The notes under the pieces: model-generated | Seen by the model: only the letters and a program-made list of their open reading frames with translations | What the model was told of the DNA's origin: nothing | Databases searched by the model: none | NCBI RefSeq assembly: GCF_030247185.1 | Contig: NC_080570.1 | Location: forward strand, 81,248,216-81,312,215 | DNA from: Malaya genurostris | Taxonomy: Eukaryota; Arthropoda; Insecta; Diptera; Culicidae | Reading direction: 5' to 3' | DNA: 64,000 bases | Translations under genes and position numbers: made by a program | Shown here: one piece after another, positions 1-11,139 of the stretch | How positions within the stretch are numbered: position 1 is the first letter of the stretch | Layout of the letters: every line of letters starts with the position of its first letter

Positions 1-268
<268 letters not shown>

Positions 269-720
269 TTAGAGAAACTCCAATTTAGCAATATTGTGTT
301 TCAGATCACAGCCAGCACTATTTGCATCTCCTAGTAGAGTATGCGGTGACTGGTGGTGCAACGGACTGGCTGCACCAGCTGCAGCAGCTACCGCGGCCAC
401 AGATGCAAAAGGGTGCTGGCTATGATGTTGGTGTTGATGATGAAGGAGTTTTTGTCTGCGATGGTAAATGCTTTTGTGGTTATTGAGACTATTAAGGGTA
501 CGGAAAACCTTATGGCATAGGTTGCATACAGCATTGTTCAGCGGTTGCAGATGTTGCTGCTCCTTGTGCCTTTTGAGGGTCAGCTTTGTACTTAATAATT
601 TACCGCAAACATCACAGCGATGACAAGCAGTTAGCGGTAGCGGTAGTGTCAATCGGTTTACTCCACTTCCACTGCCGTGATTCATGTCCGATGGAGATGA
701 TGGTCGTCCAGAGCTCATAC
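269..720 (-). CDS. br: broad, alternative 3'-terminal exon with C2H2 finger pair (distal of the two seen)
   Basis: This terminal coding exon of the ecdysone-response transcription factor Broad supplies the DNA-binding end of one isoform. The acceptor reads GTGATTACAG at 730-721, and the exon opens with GT, which completes the Gly codon left in phase 1 by the upstream core exons. It encodes 149 further residues and stops at TAA (271-269). Two C2H2 fingers are visible, both C-x2-C-x12-H-x4-H: one begins CDVCGKLL and ends at HKEQQH, the other begins CNLCHKVF and ends at HKSIYH. They are followed by His/Gln-rich and Ala-rich low-complexity sequence. Finger pairs of this kind at the C-terminus are characteristic of Broad isoforms. 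I cannot say from memory which lettered isoform (Z1 to Z4) this is. An upstream in-frame ATG at 775 lies before the acceptor and is not the start. The splice is inferred from phase and consensus. Confidence 0.9.
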
Positions 721-1807
721 CTGTAATCACCACCCCCATCAGGCGTGTGCGTGCGTGTCCCAACCATCCGACCACGTTATTATAGAGTGCAATTCAAATC
801 GCGTGTGCGATTGAATATATTGACAAGCAGCATCACCGGGAAAAGAAAAGAGAGACAATAGTGACTTACTGTTTCTATGTGGTTTGTAATTTGTTTTGTT
901 TTCTTCTAATTTCAGGCATATTTGTTACTTCTGATTTTAGGAAGTGAGCTTATTTTTGTAATTGATATCTCTGAATCATCCAAACTAAATTAAATAAAAA
1001 ACTACATGAAACAAATGATAAATGTAATATAATATTTTCCATTTTTCAAATTATTCTCGCCAGCAAAAACAATATGATTGGAATGACACCTAAAGTTTTC
1101 GATTATTTAAACATAAGCGGTAATATCGGGAAAAGCGCGATTTATTACTATAAAAATTAAGTTTTGTGGCAGAGCGATAAAGTTTCAGTTTAAGATTATT
1201 CATCAAGAGACGCAACAATTTAGTATTCTGGGTTTTCAGGAGCGATCTACAAATATCTCTAGTTCATGTATGTTATAAATATACAATTATTTATACTTTT
1301 GACATCCACTTATCTCTTCTTGCACTTTGTCGTTCGGAAAAGCTAAGAATAGAAGATCAAAAGCAGCCAAAAGATGTACAGCTATTACTTATGCGACCGG
1401 ATTATGTTTGAAATGTCAGAACAAGAAAAATGGTTTTGATTTTTTTTATAAGCCTGATTAAGTTTTTGAAGTCACTAATGTCTCAATTTCAATTTTCCAA
1501 TTTTGCTATTGTGTACAAAATTTCGCTTTGAAATTCAAAATTCTTCTGCTTAGACTTTTTATGTTAGGGTATATAAATATTTGTAAACTATTCACTCTGT
1601 ATTTATGTTTGAATCTATTGGTTTATATCATTATTTCAAACAAATATTTAGCATCTTCTACACTAAATTAGTTGTATAACTATAAATCTTGATTGCATAA
1701 CCTATTAGAGTTTACAAAATATTTTTTCTTGTTACTATCAATCGGGTTGCTTTGATATTAATAACAAATTTTATTAGCATTGTGTAATGTAAGGAATGGA
1801 AGAGTAT
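721..1807. other. spacer between the two alternative finger exons
   Basis: About 1.1 kb of AT-rich sequence separates the two alternative terminal exons. It should contain the 3' UTR and polyadenylation site of the exon ending at 1808. It carries the acceptor for the distal exon (GTGATTACAG at 730-721). I see no other gene, repeat family or long open frame in it. Confidence 0.6.
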
Positions 1808-2238
1808 TTACGCTGTGTGGTGATTGATAGTATAATATTGATGCTTTTGATCTACTGCATTGGGCATGTTTGCTAGAGATGTCTGCGGCATCGAACTAGT
1901 GTTCGTCGGAAAACTTTGTTCCTCTTTAGGTGGTTTCATGTTCCTATGGTAGATGCTTTTGTGATTCCTTAGACTATTCAAAGAACTGTAAACTCTTTTA
2001 CATATATTGCATATGGGTTCTTTTGTTGGCCTCATATGAACGTTTTGAATGTGGCGCTTCAGACGCGTTAACGACGATAGATTTTTATTGCAGGGATCAC
2101 AACGAAAGTCCTCGCCTTGTTGGTACACCGGTATCATTTGTAGCATCGGGTTGGTTGTTGTTGACAGGGTCGTTGTAGAATGTTTAACGTTGCAATCAGA
2201 CGTTTTTTCGTTGAATTTTGTGAACGTCGTCAGTCGAC
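1808..2238 (-). CDS. br: broad, alternative 3'-terminal exon with C2H2 finger pair (proximal of the two seen)
   Basis: This is an alternative terminal exon of broad and would be used instead of the exon at 720-269. The acceptor at 2241-2239 follows a good pyrimidine tract (ACTTCTTCTGTCGTCAG). The exon opens with GT, restoring the Gly codon split in phase 1, and reads 142 residues to a stop at 1810-1808. A linker rich in Thr and Ser precedes two C2H2 fingers with C-x2-C-x12-H-x4-H spacing: CDPCNKNL...HIQNVH, and CNICKRVY...HKSIYH. The tail is short and Ser/Thr/His-rich. The second finger is clearly related to the second finger of the other terminal exon (both end HKSIYH), which suggests exon duplication. 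With the core exons the predicted protein is 597 aa. A later in-frame ATG at 2146 is internal. The lettered isoform is not assigned. Confidence 0.9.
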
Positions 2239-4127
2239 CTGACGACAGAAGAAGTCATAAAATACGTCGCATATTAGCCCAGAATTACTTGATAATGGTA
2301 AAGTTTAGATTGGTTGATCCTAGCAAAAAAAAGTTGTTCCTTCACCAATTGCAATCTGAATATGTCGATTATCCATACCATTTCAAAAAATTGATATTTA
2401 TATCTTACAATAATCCAATCAAACGTTAAAAAATTTAAATATTGAAACGATTGCAAAATGCGGCACCTACAACCATTAGTAAAGTAATTAAACTTATAAA
2501 TTATGAAAGCATCATTTCATTATTTTTTGACCTAGTGTTTCTGCTTACCATATATATGTTTGTGTTTACAACAATTCAACGTTCGGCAATCTAGTGATTT
2601 GGGCTTGTATCAGTTTTTTCGGTTGAATGATTGAAAACACTTTTATTTTGCTATTACACCTGATGAAATCTCCATTTCCAAATTCGCGCAATTTGCCGAT
2701 TATATGTACAGATTCCGCATAATTTCCTTGTAGCCAATAATTGTACGCTAATTTGGACATATGTACAAGTATTTTAAAAATATACTTCAATTTATTATAT
2801 TAGTGCTTAACCTATAACTAAAATTCCTAATTGCAATCGTTGAGGGAGTTTTCGATCGTTTTAGTGGGAATTTTCTGATAATACTTTGAGTTACTAAAAT
2901 AATAGATTAAACCAGTTCGTAGTAGTAGATTTTTCTCAAATGTTTTTTCTTCCGTTGTTGAATTAGTACAGTTATCAAATTCGAAGAACATTCTGTAAGC
3001 TGCGTGTGCACTTGCTTGCAGTGGTGTGTGTGTAAAGTTTCCACGAAAGAGAAATAAAACACAATGACAATTCATTCTTTCATATTCATTATTTGAGCAA
3101 TTGCTAGATTTGAACATTGTTTAATAAATGCAGCAATTAAAAATGAAAACGATAACAAAACACATATAGTTTTCGTAGTACATGTTAATTATATGAGTAA
3201 AACACACAAACACGACGTTTAAAAATGAACACGGCCATAACACGAAATGTCAGAACAATTATACAATAATTAAAACACTGACTTCAAATCAAAAAACAAA
3301 TATTGCACACAACTGATAAGTATTCAATAATGAGTGAATAAATGAAAAGTAGTTACTAAAGAGAACCAAGTTGTGTTTAATCCTTTTTTTTAAATCTCAC
3401 AGGTTTGAAAAATTAAAACAAGACGTCAGTTATTAGGAAAGGAATAGAACAGGTAATTGTATGTTAGTAATTTGAAATGAAATGTGATAAATCAGCACTG
3501 TCTAGTTGAATCCGTTTTTAATTTGATGGGCTGAGACAGAATCGCGATTTTTCGAACATATTCGCGAATTGAAATCTTCATATTCAAAACCTTGCACCGT
3601 TAATTAGTGGAATAAATAACTATTTTATATTGTTCTTAATACTGTGGTATAAAGAACACCCAGCAACCATCTTAGGCTAATATAAAGTATTACTCGAATA
3701 TCTTTAAAGTAAACTATTTACACTGTTTTAAACTTTGCCATTCATTAATCATATAACCCTCGTGTGGTAGTTGTATTAGTTTTGGTCATTGAAGAAAATA
3801 TGGAGAAAGTAACTGTACTGATTCGATTTCATTGGAATCTGTTCTGATTTTATTTTAAAGAAGATAGAAAAATTGAGAACAGAAAAAAAAGATGAGTGAA
3901 GTGAGTTTAAATCCATATTTTCTTTTGATAGATCGCTAAACTAACGCTGGTATATGTTTTTTCTTGGTTATAAATATTAGTTTTATGTTTGGATTCGAAA
4001 TTGGAAAATGGAAAATATATATATTTGGGCTCAGTATGTGTTTTTAAATAAATCAATTTGTAAATAAATGTGAAAGAGAATCCACAATCAGATAGCTAAA
4101 TTCTAAATGTACCAAGATTAGACTTAC
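2239..4127. other. broad intron 6
   Basis: This 1.9-kb AT-rich intron lies between microexon 6 and the proximal finger exon. It contains no recognisable transposon, unlike the other long introns, and no additional zinc-finger exon that I could recognise. The short open frames (for example about 2566-3117, minus) have no family features. Confidence 0.6.
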
Positions 4128-4178
4128 CTTGTGGTGAACCGGTAAGATCTGCGGATTGAAGCGCCTGTGAGTTAAATC
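4128..4178 (-). CDS. br: broad, 51-nt core microexon 6
   Basis: This 51-nt exon is too short for ordinary ORF detection. It lies between an acceptor TTACTTGGTTTAG (ending at 4179) and a consensus donor GTAAGT (4127-4122). It enters in phase 1 and leaves in phase 1. Its peptide, GFNSQALQSADLTGSPQ plus a split Gly, closely resembles the end of the Drosophila Broad core as I remember it (a Leu/Gln-rich stretch, then a Gly-Asp or Ala-Asp, ending in SPQ). The phase matches exon 5 upstream and both zinc-finger exons downstream. Because it is symmetric, skipping it would keep the frame. It sits 24 kb from exon 5 but 1.9 kb from the nearer finger exon. The splice sites and homology are strong; actual use needs transcript data. 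Confidence 0.85.
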
Positions 4179-4655
4179 CTAAACCAAGTAAATAGTAAAA
4201 CAAAGTTATTCGATGATTTCAATGAAAGTCATATTTTGAAAAGCTGAGTAGCTAGTGTTAGTAAACAAAATAACATTTTCTATTGTTTTATGTTTAATTA
4301 TGAAATCAAGACACCCAAAAATTGTTTTGATGGGTAACAAACAAGATAAATAAATACGAGAAAATCAAAATTTGCGAAATTTTTGTTTGAGGACTACTGT
4401 GCTTTCATTTCTGTTCCGAGGTTTCGTGTTTGGACTCCTCCCCACGTGCATTTGGAACCAAACCACACCCCGTCATACAGGTAATAATTATAGTGGAGCG
4501 GACAGATGCATGAGTGCGCGGGAGACCAATGTAGCTGGTTCTGAATGTTACCAAATCATCATTTGAAAAAAAAATACATGCGCTTCTTTTATGTCACAAA
4601 ATACAAATTTTGTTTTTGAGCGAAAGCAATTTGTATGTCAGACGAAAGCAATGCA
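4179..4655. other. start of broad intron 5, with a GC-richer patch
   Basis: This is intron sequence just upstream of microexon 6 on the minus strand. A GC-richer patch at about 4385-4535 contains CACGTG (an E-box core) and is not obviously repeated elsewhere in the window. I found no acceptor and donor pair in phase that would make it a coding exon. Confidence 0.4.
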
Positions 4656-4659
4656 AGGC

Positions 4660-6260
4660 AATGAGCCGTATGAATAAAACATAGCATGCTTGAATTTCGG
4701 TAGTAAATGCTCTGTGTGGATCACGTTCCTGTCAAAACATGCTACAAACTGTAGTATTTACTACAAGTTTTCGGTAGGTAGCTCTAGAGGTTGCTACTCG
4801 TGTGTTTGCTGATAAAGTGAAGTACAGAAATTAAAAAAGTGGCATTTTTACAGATGTAAGTACGTTTCTTGCTTTGTGCATGCATATGCAAGCTTTTCCG
4901 GCTCTGTGTCGATACGGTATGCAGTGAATGCTTAAATTCGTAAGTAGCATAAACTACATGTTCGAACTTGTTTTTTATTCATACCAAACCGCGTCATACT
5001 CTTTGGATTTTGTTTTTGAGAAGATACTACAAACAACAGACTTTACTACATTTTATTCATACGGCCCAATGAATCGTCCCTTCACATCAACGGAAGCCAA
5101 TCTGATTATCTGACAGCAAACCGTTATCAATGGAACCATTGGGCCATATGAATAAAAAGTAGCAAGCTTGAATTTCGGTAGTAAGTGCTACATGTGGATC
5201 ACGTTGTTCAAAAGCAGAGACTTTACTACATAATAAATTTCGAACATGTAGTGGTTACTACATTTTTTCGGTAGGTAGCTCTAGAGGTTGCCAGGGCTGG
5301 AAATAATCAACTCCGTACTTCATCATCACTGAGTTAAGCTCACCTGCAAATCGGTTTCAGAAGCATTACTGAACGAGTTGAGTAATTGGGTTACCATTTG
5401 TGTAGAGAAAACATCGTCTCAAGCTCAACATCGTAGTGTCAAGCAATCAGCAGATGAGCGCTGAGTGCACGTCAAATATTAGAACCCACTGAGAGACGGT
5501 TTGTGAGTTGTGATTTGATGTGTTTGTACATCAACACATTGGGCCGTATGAATAAAATGTAGTAAAGTCTGTTGTTTGTAGTATCTTCTCAAAAACATAG
5601 TCCACAGAGTAAAACACGTTTGGTTTGGTTTTAATTTGTCTACCTCATTTCATCAGCAAACACACGAGTAGCAACCTCTGGAGCTACCTACCGAAAAATT
5701 GTAGTAAATGCTACATGTTCGAATGTTGTTGTGTAGTAAAGTCTCTGCTTTTGATAGGAACGTGATCCACATGTAGCATTTACTACCGAAATTCAAGCAT
5801 GCAACGTTTTATTCATACGGCCCATTGAATCAGATTTTTATGACACTTGGCCGTATGAATAAAACGTAGCATGCTTGAATTTCGGTAGTAAATGCTACGT
5901 GTGGATCACGTTCCTGTCAAAACATGCTACAAACTGTAGTATTTACTACAAGTCTTCGGTAGGTAGCTCTAGGGGTTGCTACTCGTGTGTTTGCTAATAA
6001 AGTGAAGTACATAAATTAAAAAGTGGCATTTTTACAGATGTAAATACGTTTCTTGCTTTGTGCATGCTTTTGCCAGCTTTTCCGGCTCTGTGTCGATACG
6101 GTATGCAGTAAAGGCTTAAATTCGGAAGTAGCATTAACTACATGTTCAAACTTGTTTTTTATTCATACCAAACCGCGTTATACTCTGTGGACTTTGTTTT
6201 TGAGAAGATACTACAAATAACAGACTTTACTACATTTTATTCATACGGCCCACTGTCTCG
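4660..6260. mobile_element. cluster of inverted-repeat MITEs sharing the end GGGCCGTATGAATAAAA
   Basis: Three or four copies of one short element lie side by side. Outer copies occur at about 4662-5072 and 5848-6253 (plus), with an inverted copy at about 5541-5825 and a truncated copy starting near 5134. Each complete copy begins GGGCCGTATGAATAAAA, or a near variant, and ends with its reverse complement TTTTATTCATACGGCCC. Inner landmarks such as TTCGGTAGTAAATGCTAC and TCGGTAGGTAGCTCTAG recur in all copies. There is no coding capacity. The sequence between 5295 and 5530 is a separate, non-family segment. The superfamily cannot be assigned because I could not fix the target duplications. Confidence 0.8.
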
Positions 6261-6589
6261 CTTGTATTCTCCATCCACCAGAGTTGCCATGGGCGGCCAA
6301 CGTTCAAATCGACGTCGTTTCAATCCAATTCTCAACACATGTTCTCGTATGCTGGAAAACGGTTTCGGCTCAGCAGCCAGTTGTGTTTAGCTCGAGACAT
6401 GAAATTCAATCGTTTATGAATGATTTTTTGTTAACTTCCAAACATTTTATTATATTAGATCTCATACTCATTTTCTTACAGATAGTATGTTCCATTTTTT
6501 TAAGTTTTTCATTTTTTTCAATTAAAGAGTGCTTTGAAACTCTCATCAGAAACCGTGTTAATTTCGAAAACCGTGCAAATAAAAGCCGT

Positions 6590-6737
6590 GTTAATTCCAG
6601 ATTTAGATCATTTCAACGACAGCATTATTTCAAAAAATGGATAGGTAAATTGGCCTCCTCTTGACGCCACTCGATTATTTTTTGTGGGGATACGTGAAGT
6701 CATTGGTTTATGTGGATAAACCAGCAACGATTGATGT
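6590..6737 (+). pseudogene. DDE transposase relic, C-terminal part, interrupted
   Basis: In plus frame the codons from about 6661 read TPLDYFLWGYVKSLVYVDKP. This matches the last catalytic block of insect Tc1/mariner-related transposases, where a catalytic D precedes LTPLDFFLWGYxK. Just upstream are a WIG-like segment and a stop codon, so the copy is dead. The frame continues at 9177 beyond a 2.4-kb insertion (...IDV then LEINPG and a stop). Only this terminal part is recognisable; sequence from about 6260 to 6590 could be its decayed upstream portion. Confidence 0.7.
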
Positions 6738-9154
6738 CAGTTCGTGCCTGACAGCGGTCGAGAGCACATGTATTTTTTCATTCTCCTATTCCTCTTCGAG
6801 TGTATTGGCTTGTCTTTTCAAGTGTCCTGGGATCGTGAAGGAGTTTTATTCAAGCAAAATTATTATGTTTCTATTGCGTTAAGAGTGTTTTTAAAAATAA
6901 TATAAATGCTTTTGTGATAAATATCATAGAGATTATGTCTGGTGAATGAAAGTTTTGTGAATGTGTTCGTTCCATTCGTAGCCGTGGGTTGCTGAATAGG
7001 AGCGGGAAGAAAATGAAGTGAATAGTGCTTTTAGACTGAGAGACAAATCGGGTGAGATCTTTCCTTTTTAATCGCTGACATCAATGAATTATTTAATTAT
7101 TTTCACTAGCGCTTTGTATTAAATATGGTCGGCATAACAAAATCGTTAGTGTTAGTGCCGTGGTACCGAAACGTTGGGGACAATCATAAACGACGTAATT
7201 CTAAAATTGTTCTATTGCATCACTTTGAACTATCCTTATTCTAAAAGTCCGGAAGGCATGATTCATGGTTTATGAATGGCCCCTCACGCGAAGCGGGCCA
7301 AAGTACAGTCCCACAAGCCAAAGCGAAGAAAAGAACAAAATTGTTCCAGAATGGAATGGAGTGACATTCGATTGGCGCTGGTGTGTGTTTACTATTTCAT
7401 AATTTTGTATTCTATCATCACTCGCTGAAATCGTGTAAACAAACGGGGAGCTAAATAACGTTATAGTATTAGTAAAAAGAATTTCGTTCAATGCCATAGA
7501 CAACTACCAGACTGTGTACATGCTTTTTGTTTTCGTTCTTTGGAACAATGCAATGATGTTTTTTTTGCATAGTTTATGTTGTTTGCTTTTGAAGCCTATG
7601 TAATTTAAGTATAAATTTTTAAGTCGTTAACTATCAATGAAGTACGTGAGGAGCAGATATGGCGCTGGGGTTCGTGAAATAAATGAACAACAACAAGAAC
7701 TCACACTTGTTAACATTGTCGAGTGAGTCAGTGCAGCTTCATTTTTTGTCATAGCGTTGTACTGAAGAACTTCTAGATTGCTATGCTGATCTGGTTATCA
7801 ACAACACCAAATATTATTTAATTGATCACTCATGTACACCTCATTGGCGCGTGGGCTGTCGCTTCTATTATTCGTTTCAAATGTTCAATGAGTTCTGCTA
7901 CTATTTGATGTAAGTTGTACGCTTTTAGAAATGATCGAAAGATATGATATGAACGATGGGATTATTGATAGTGTGGAAACACAACACAATGCGTACATGA
8001 ATGGAGAGCCTTGAGTATTATTATTATTCAATACTATTAATATTATTATTATTATTATTACTCTTATTATTATTGTTTTTGTTATTATTATTATTATTAT
8101 TATTATTTTTATTGTTATGATTAATATTAATTAATACTTCAACAGAATTATATTTTATTAGACTATGTTGTAGGGCTACTGTGCCAATAGGCATCTCATA
8201 ATTAGAGTAGCCATGCTACTCTGTTGAGCACCCGACCCCAATCAACGGATTGTAATAATTAGCAATACAGTATATAGGTCACGACAAGTCAAGAGACAAG
8301 TTCCAAAAATGTGTAATACTGCTGCTTTTATAACGACGCGAAGGTACGGTACGTAGGCATCTTTTCATCGTCCAATCACTATAGTCAACATATCGATAAA
8401 AGATAGCATATTTCACTATAATTGTCAGTTTTAGCACATGAGTTGACTAGCGGAACTGATATTATTAGAGCTTAATTCATTGCAGTATTGTACGACACTT
8501 CAACGAGGCGTATTATATTATGAATAGTGCATCATTATATTGTATTGTATTATATTATAATATAGTTTTTTTCAGTTTTCTTGCGGGGGGAGACTTTCAG
8601 CCGAAGGCTGGTTCGTCTATGTTATATTATAGTATATTATATTATATTGCATATTATTGAAAAATATTATATTATTATATTATAGCATATTGAATTATAT
8701 TACTTTATCATATATTGTATTATATTGATATAAAGCATTTATGATGGGGACGTTATGGGAGGGAGCATCAGGGCATCGGACGAATCGATGACTGGTCGAG
8801 GGATTGTGGATAGCCAGCCCAAGTCACTTGAAGGAAACTTGTTTCCTTCTCAAGCTTTGAAATGAGTCTGACGCGCCCTTCGCAAACAAACCATCAGGCG
8901 GGTTCAAGCATGTATAGCGATATGCTTCATCCATGCACTGGATATTATGGTTGGAAGAGCATCTTTTATTCCCGCGGAATACGTGTAAGTGACTCTGCTG
9001 ACATATCCGCCCAACCCTTTTTGTTCGCTTTTCGATAACAGCTATAGTAAGAAGGTGAATGGGTGAACCATATCGGGGCTACTGTAAGTCTACCCGCATC
9101 CACTGGCAAGACCTTGAACTGATGGTGGCTTAACTTCACATCACATCACATCAC
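6738..9154 (+). mobile_element. 2.4-kb insertion with 22-bp target duplication and (ATCAC)n tail
   Basis: The 22 bases at 6716-6737 are repeated exactly at 9155-9176, and removing the interval between them restores the reading frame of a transposase relic. The right end carries short tandem CATCA repeats (about 9134-9154), the usual 3' tail of RTE-like or other non-LTR retrotransposons that lack poly-A, so the insert reads on the plus strand. The last 400 bp (about 8750-9150) are GC-richer and unlike the AT-rich middle, which contains (TTA)n at 8030-8130 and TATTA-rich sequence at 8500-8740. No long open frame survives. It may be a truncated LINE, a SINE-like element or a nest of several insertions. 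Confidence 0.75.
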
Positions 9155-9199
9155 ATAAACCAGCAACGATTGATGTTTTGGAAATCAATCCTGGCTAGA

Positions 9200-9780
9200 T
9201 GTAAATAGCAAACATAGAACAAAATAATAACAAATTTTATCATCATATCTTGTCTTGGCATTTCTGTGCTATCGTAGCTAAATTTGATATTGTCTTGATA
9301 TTTCATCTAGGGTATCAAGTTGCTATTTTCTCATGAAGGCTTTGTTATGAATTTTGATATTTTAACTCTTATTTCAAACTTAATAATGTTAATTGAGATG
9401 TTCGATTTTAATAATAAAATTTTTTAATTGGTTTGCAAATCATTTCTACCCGGGATATTGAAATATCATTGCTGAAATACGCCCACAAATGTTTGAAAAA
9501 GTAGTTGTAGAAAATTGGACGTTCAGAATCGTTCTCATAAAAATTCCCAGTTTCTTCGATATCTACTGGCTGACCAACTGCAAATCTTTCCAATAGTTTG
9601 ATAAATCTCGCAGTTTCACTTTCGACTCGTGACGAAATCAATTGATCAAAAACTTTAAAGTAAGATTAGCTAAAAAAATTCTATGAGTTTTTAAAATTCA
9701 AAGTTCTTAACTTTTCCTTGCTCAAAACATTTGGAAATTTTTCGACAAAGCAAAATTTGAGGCTTGCTTAATTCAGTAAC
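9200..9780. other. intron 5 sequence without recognised feature
   Basis: AT-rich sequence following the transposase relic. I see no conserved coding frame, RNA gene or repeat shared with other parts of the window. Confidence 0.5.
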
Positions 9781-9792
9781 AGCTTGAATGCT

Positions 9793-9898
9793 ACCCGGCA
9801 AATGACCAAAATGTTAATGTAGGGTATAAATAAACAATATAAATAAATAAATAAATGAATAAATAAATAATTAAATAAATGAATAAATAAATAAATAA
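9793..9898 (+). mobile_element. short 3' fragment of a non-LTR retrotransposon with AAAT-type tail
   Basis: The 12-mer AGCTTGAATGCT occurs at 9781-9792 and again at 9899-9910. Between the copies lies a 106-bp insert that ends in a long (AAAT/AATAA)n tail. This is the structure of a severely 5'-truncated LINE inserted on the plus strand. About 40 bp of non-tail sequence remain, too little to name the family. Confidence 0.8.
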
Positions 9899-10159
9899 AG
9901 CTTGAATGCTCTTGTTCCAAAGGGTGTAGCTAAGTTCGCATATAAAAACTGCCCCCAAACAGAGAAAAATTGATATAGGCTGTTTGTAAGGGTTTATATT
10001 GGAGATGATTTTCTCAAAATTTTAACCCTTTAACTGCCATATTGGTTGAGTTAGGGTGGTGCTTCTGATTTACACTTTATATAGCTTTTTCAAAAACTTC
10101 TTTGGCAAAAAAATTGAAAAAAATTAGAAAAATTGTCGGAATTGTGTGAAGCCGTTCTG

Positions 10160-10600
10160 ATTTTTCTGGATTTTTTCATGTGCAAAAAAATGTTCAAAAA
10201 TTTTTTTTTATTTGCACTTACAATTTATGTACCACTCTAGATTTTACATCAAAAATAAATTTTTTATGAGGAACTTACGCTGTATTTTGTCAGACTTTAA
10301 AAAAATAAATCATTCGAAAAATCATGCGTCTCCATTAAATTATCCGATCATCCGATGGAGACGTATGGTTTTTAGTTCTAAAATCATGTATCACATACCC
10401 TTAAAACTAAATACCATGCGTTTCCATCTAGAACATGAGTTCAGGGCTTAAAAAAGAATTGTATTCCTAAAGTTATTTACACACACCCGTACGTCTGTCT
10501 CGATTTAGCTAGTAATTATGTAGGGAAACAGTTCGTTTGAACGTATTAGTGAACATGTTGCCAGCGGACGGTTGTATTTCATAAGGAAGGACCAGTGAGA
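10160..10600 (+). repeat. dispersed repeat, copy 1 of a pair
   Basis: This segment (from the ATTTTTTCATGTGCAAAAAAATG landmark through TAGTGAACATGTTGCCAGCGG) recurs in the same orientation at about 12310-13045. Landmarks shared by both copies include ATGAGGAACTTACGCTGTAT and CATCCGATGGAGACG. The second copy is interrupted by a 255-bp MITE, so this one gives the empty site. No coding function is visible. Confidence 0.75.
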
Positions 10601-11130
10601 GAAACATGAGTCAGATCTAATGAATTGACCAATATTTAGGTTTTAATATACGGTTTAAAATTTATATTTATGAACTGATGATTCATTTTACATTTATTTT
10701 ACATTTATTGTACTCAAATGAAATGAATTAACAAATACGCTCTAGATCTTTTTAATCTCACATTTTTGCTATATTTACTAAAAGTTCCAAAGGACAATTA
10801 AATTATAGTTCTTCTACAGAAAAAAGTATTCCCAGATACCAAGCAAAATCTGAAAAACTATCAGTTACTCCTAATATGTTTGTCGACGTTCTGTATCACA
10901 TGGTATGAATAGCTAAGTTGCCTGAAGTTGCTGAACAAGATAGCTAAAGTCAAACAGCTTAAGCTCATAAAGACGGATTAATCAAACTGGGATCGGACTG
11001 ACAGTAAACCAGTCAAAACAAAATCGTATAATGGCGCGATGAATTCGTGTATTCACTCATTTATGACTGCGGATAACTATACAAGAAAAGTGATACGTCA
11101 CCACAAGAAATTAATCAACTGTGTCATCAG
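10600..11130. other. intron 5 sequence without recognised feature
   Basis: About 530 bp of AT-rich sequence between a dispersed repeat and a LINE relic. I see no gene or repeat in it. Confidence 0.45.
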
Positions 11131-11139
11131 GATAACGGA

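Noticed and set aside
2131..2146. Alternative acceptor CAACAAG for the proximal finger exon, or the ATG at 2146 as a start
   Set aside because: The site has no pyrimidine tract, whereas TTCTTCTGTCGTCAG at 2239 is strong, has the right phase and leaves an uninterrupted frame.
1930..2429. Plus-strand open frames opposite the proximal finger exon
   Set aside because: They are shadows of the minus-strand coding exon and show no protein features.
4372..4566. GC-richer patch read as an extra exon or plus-strand gene
   Set aside because: No acceptor and donor pair with matching phase, and no protein family resemblance. Kept only as a note (E-box core CACGTG).
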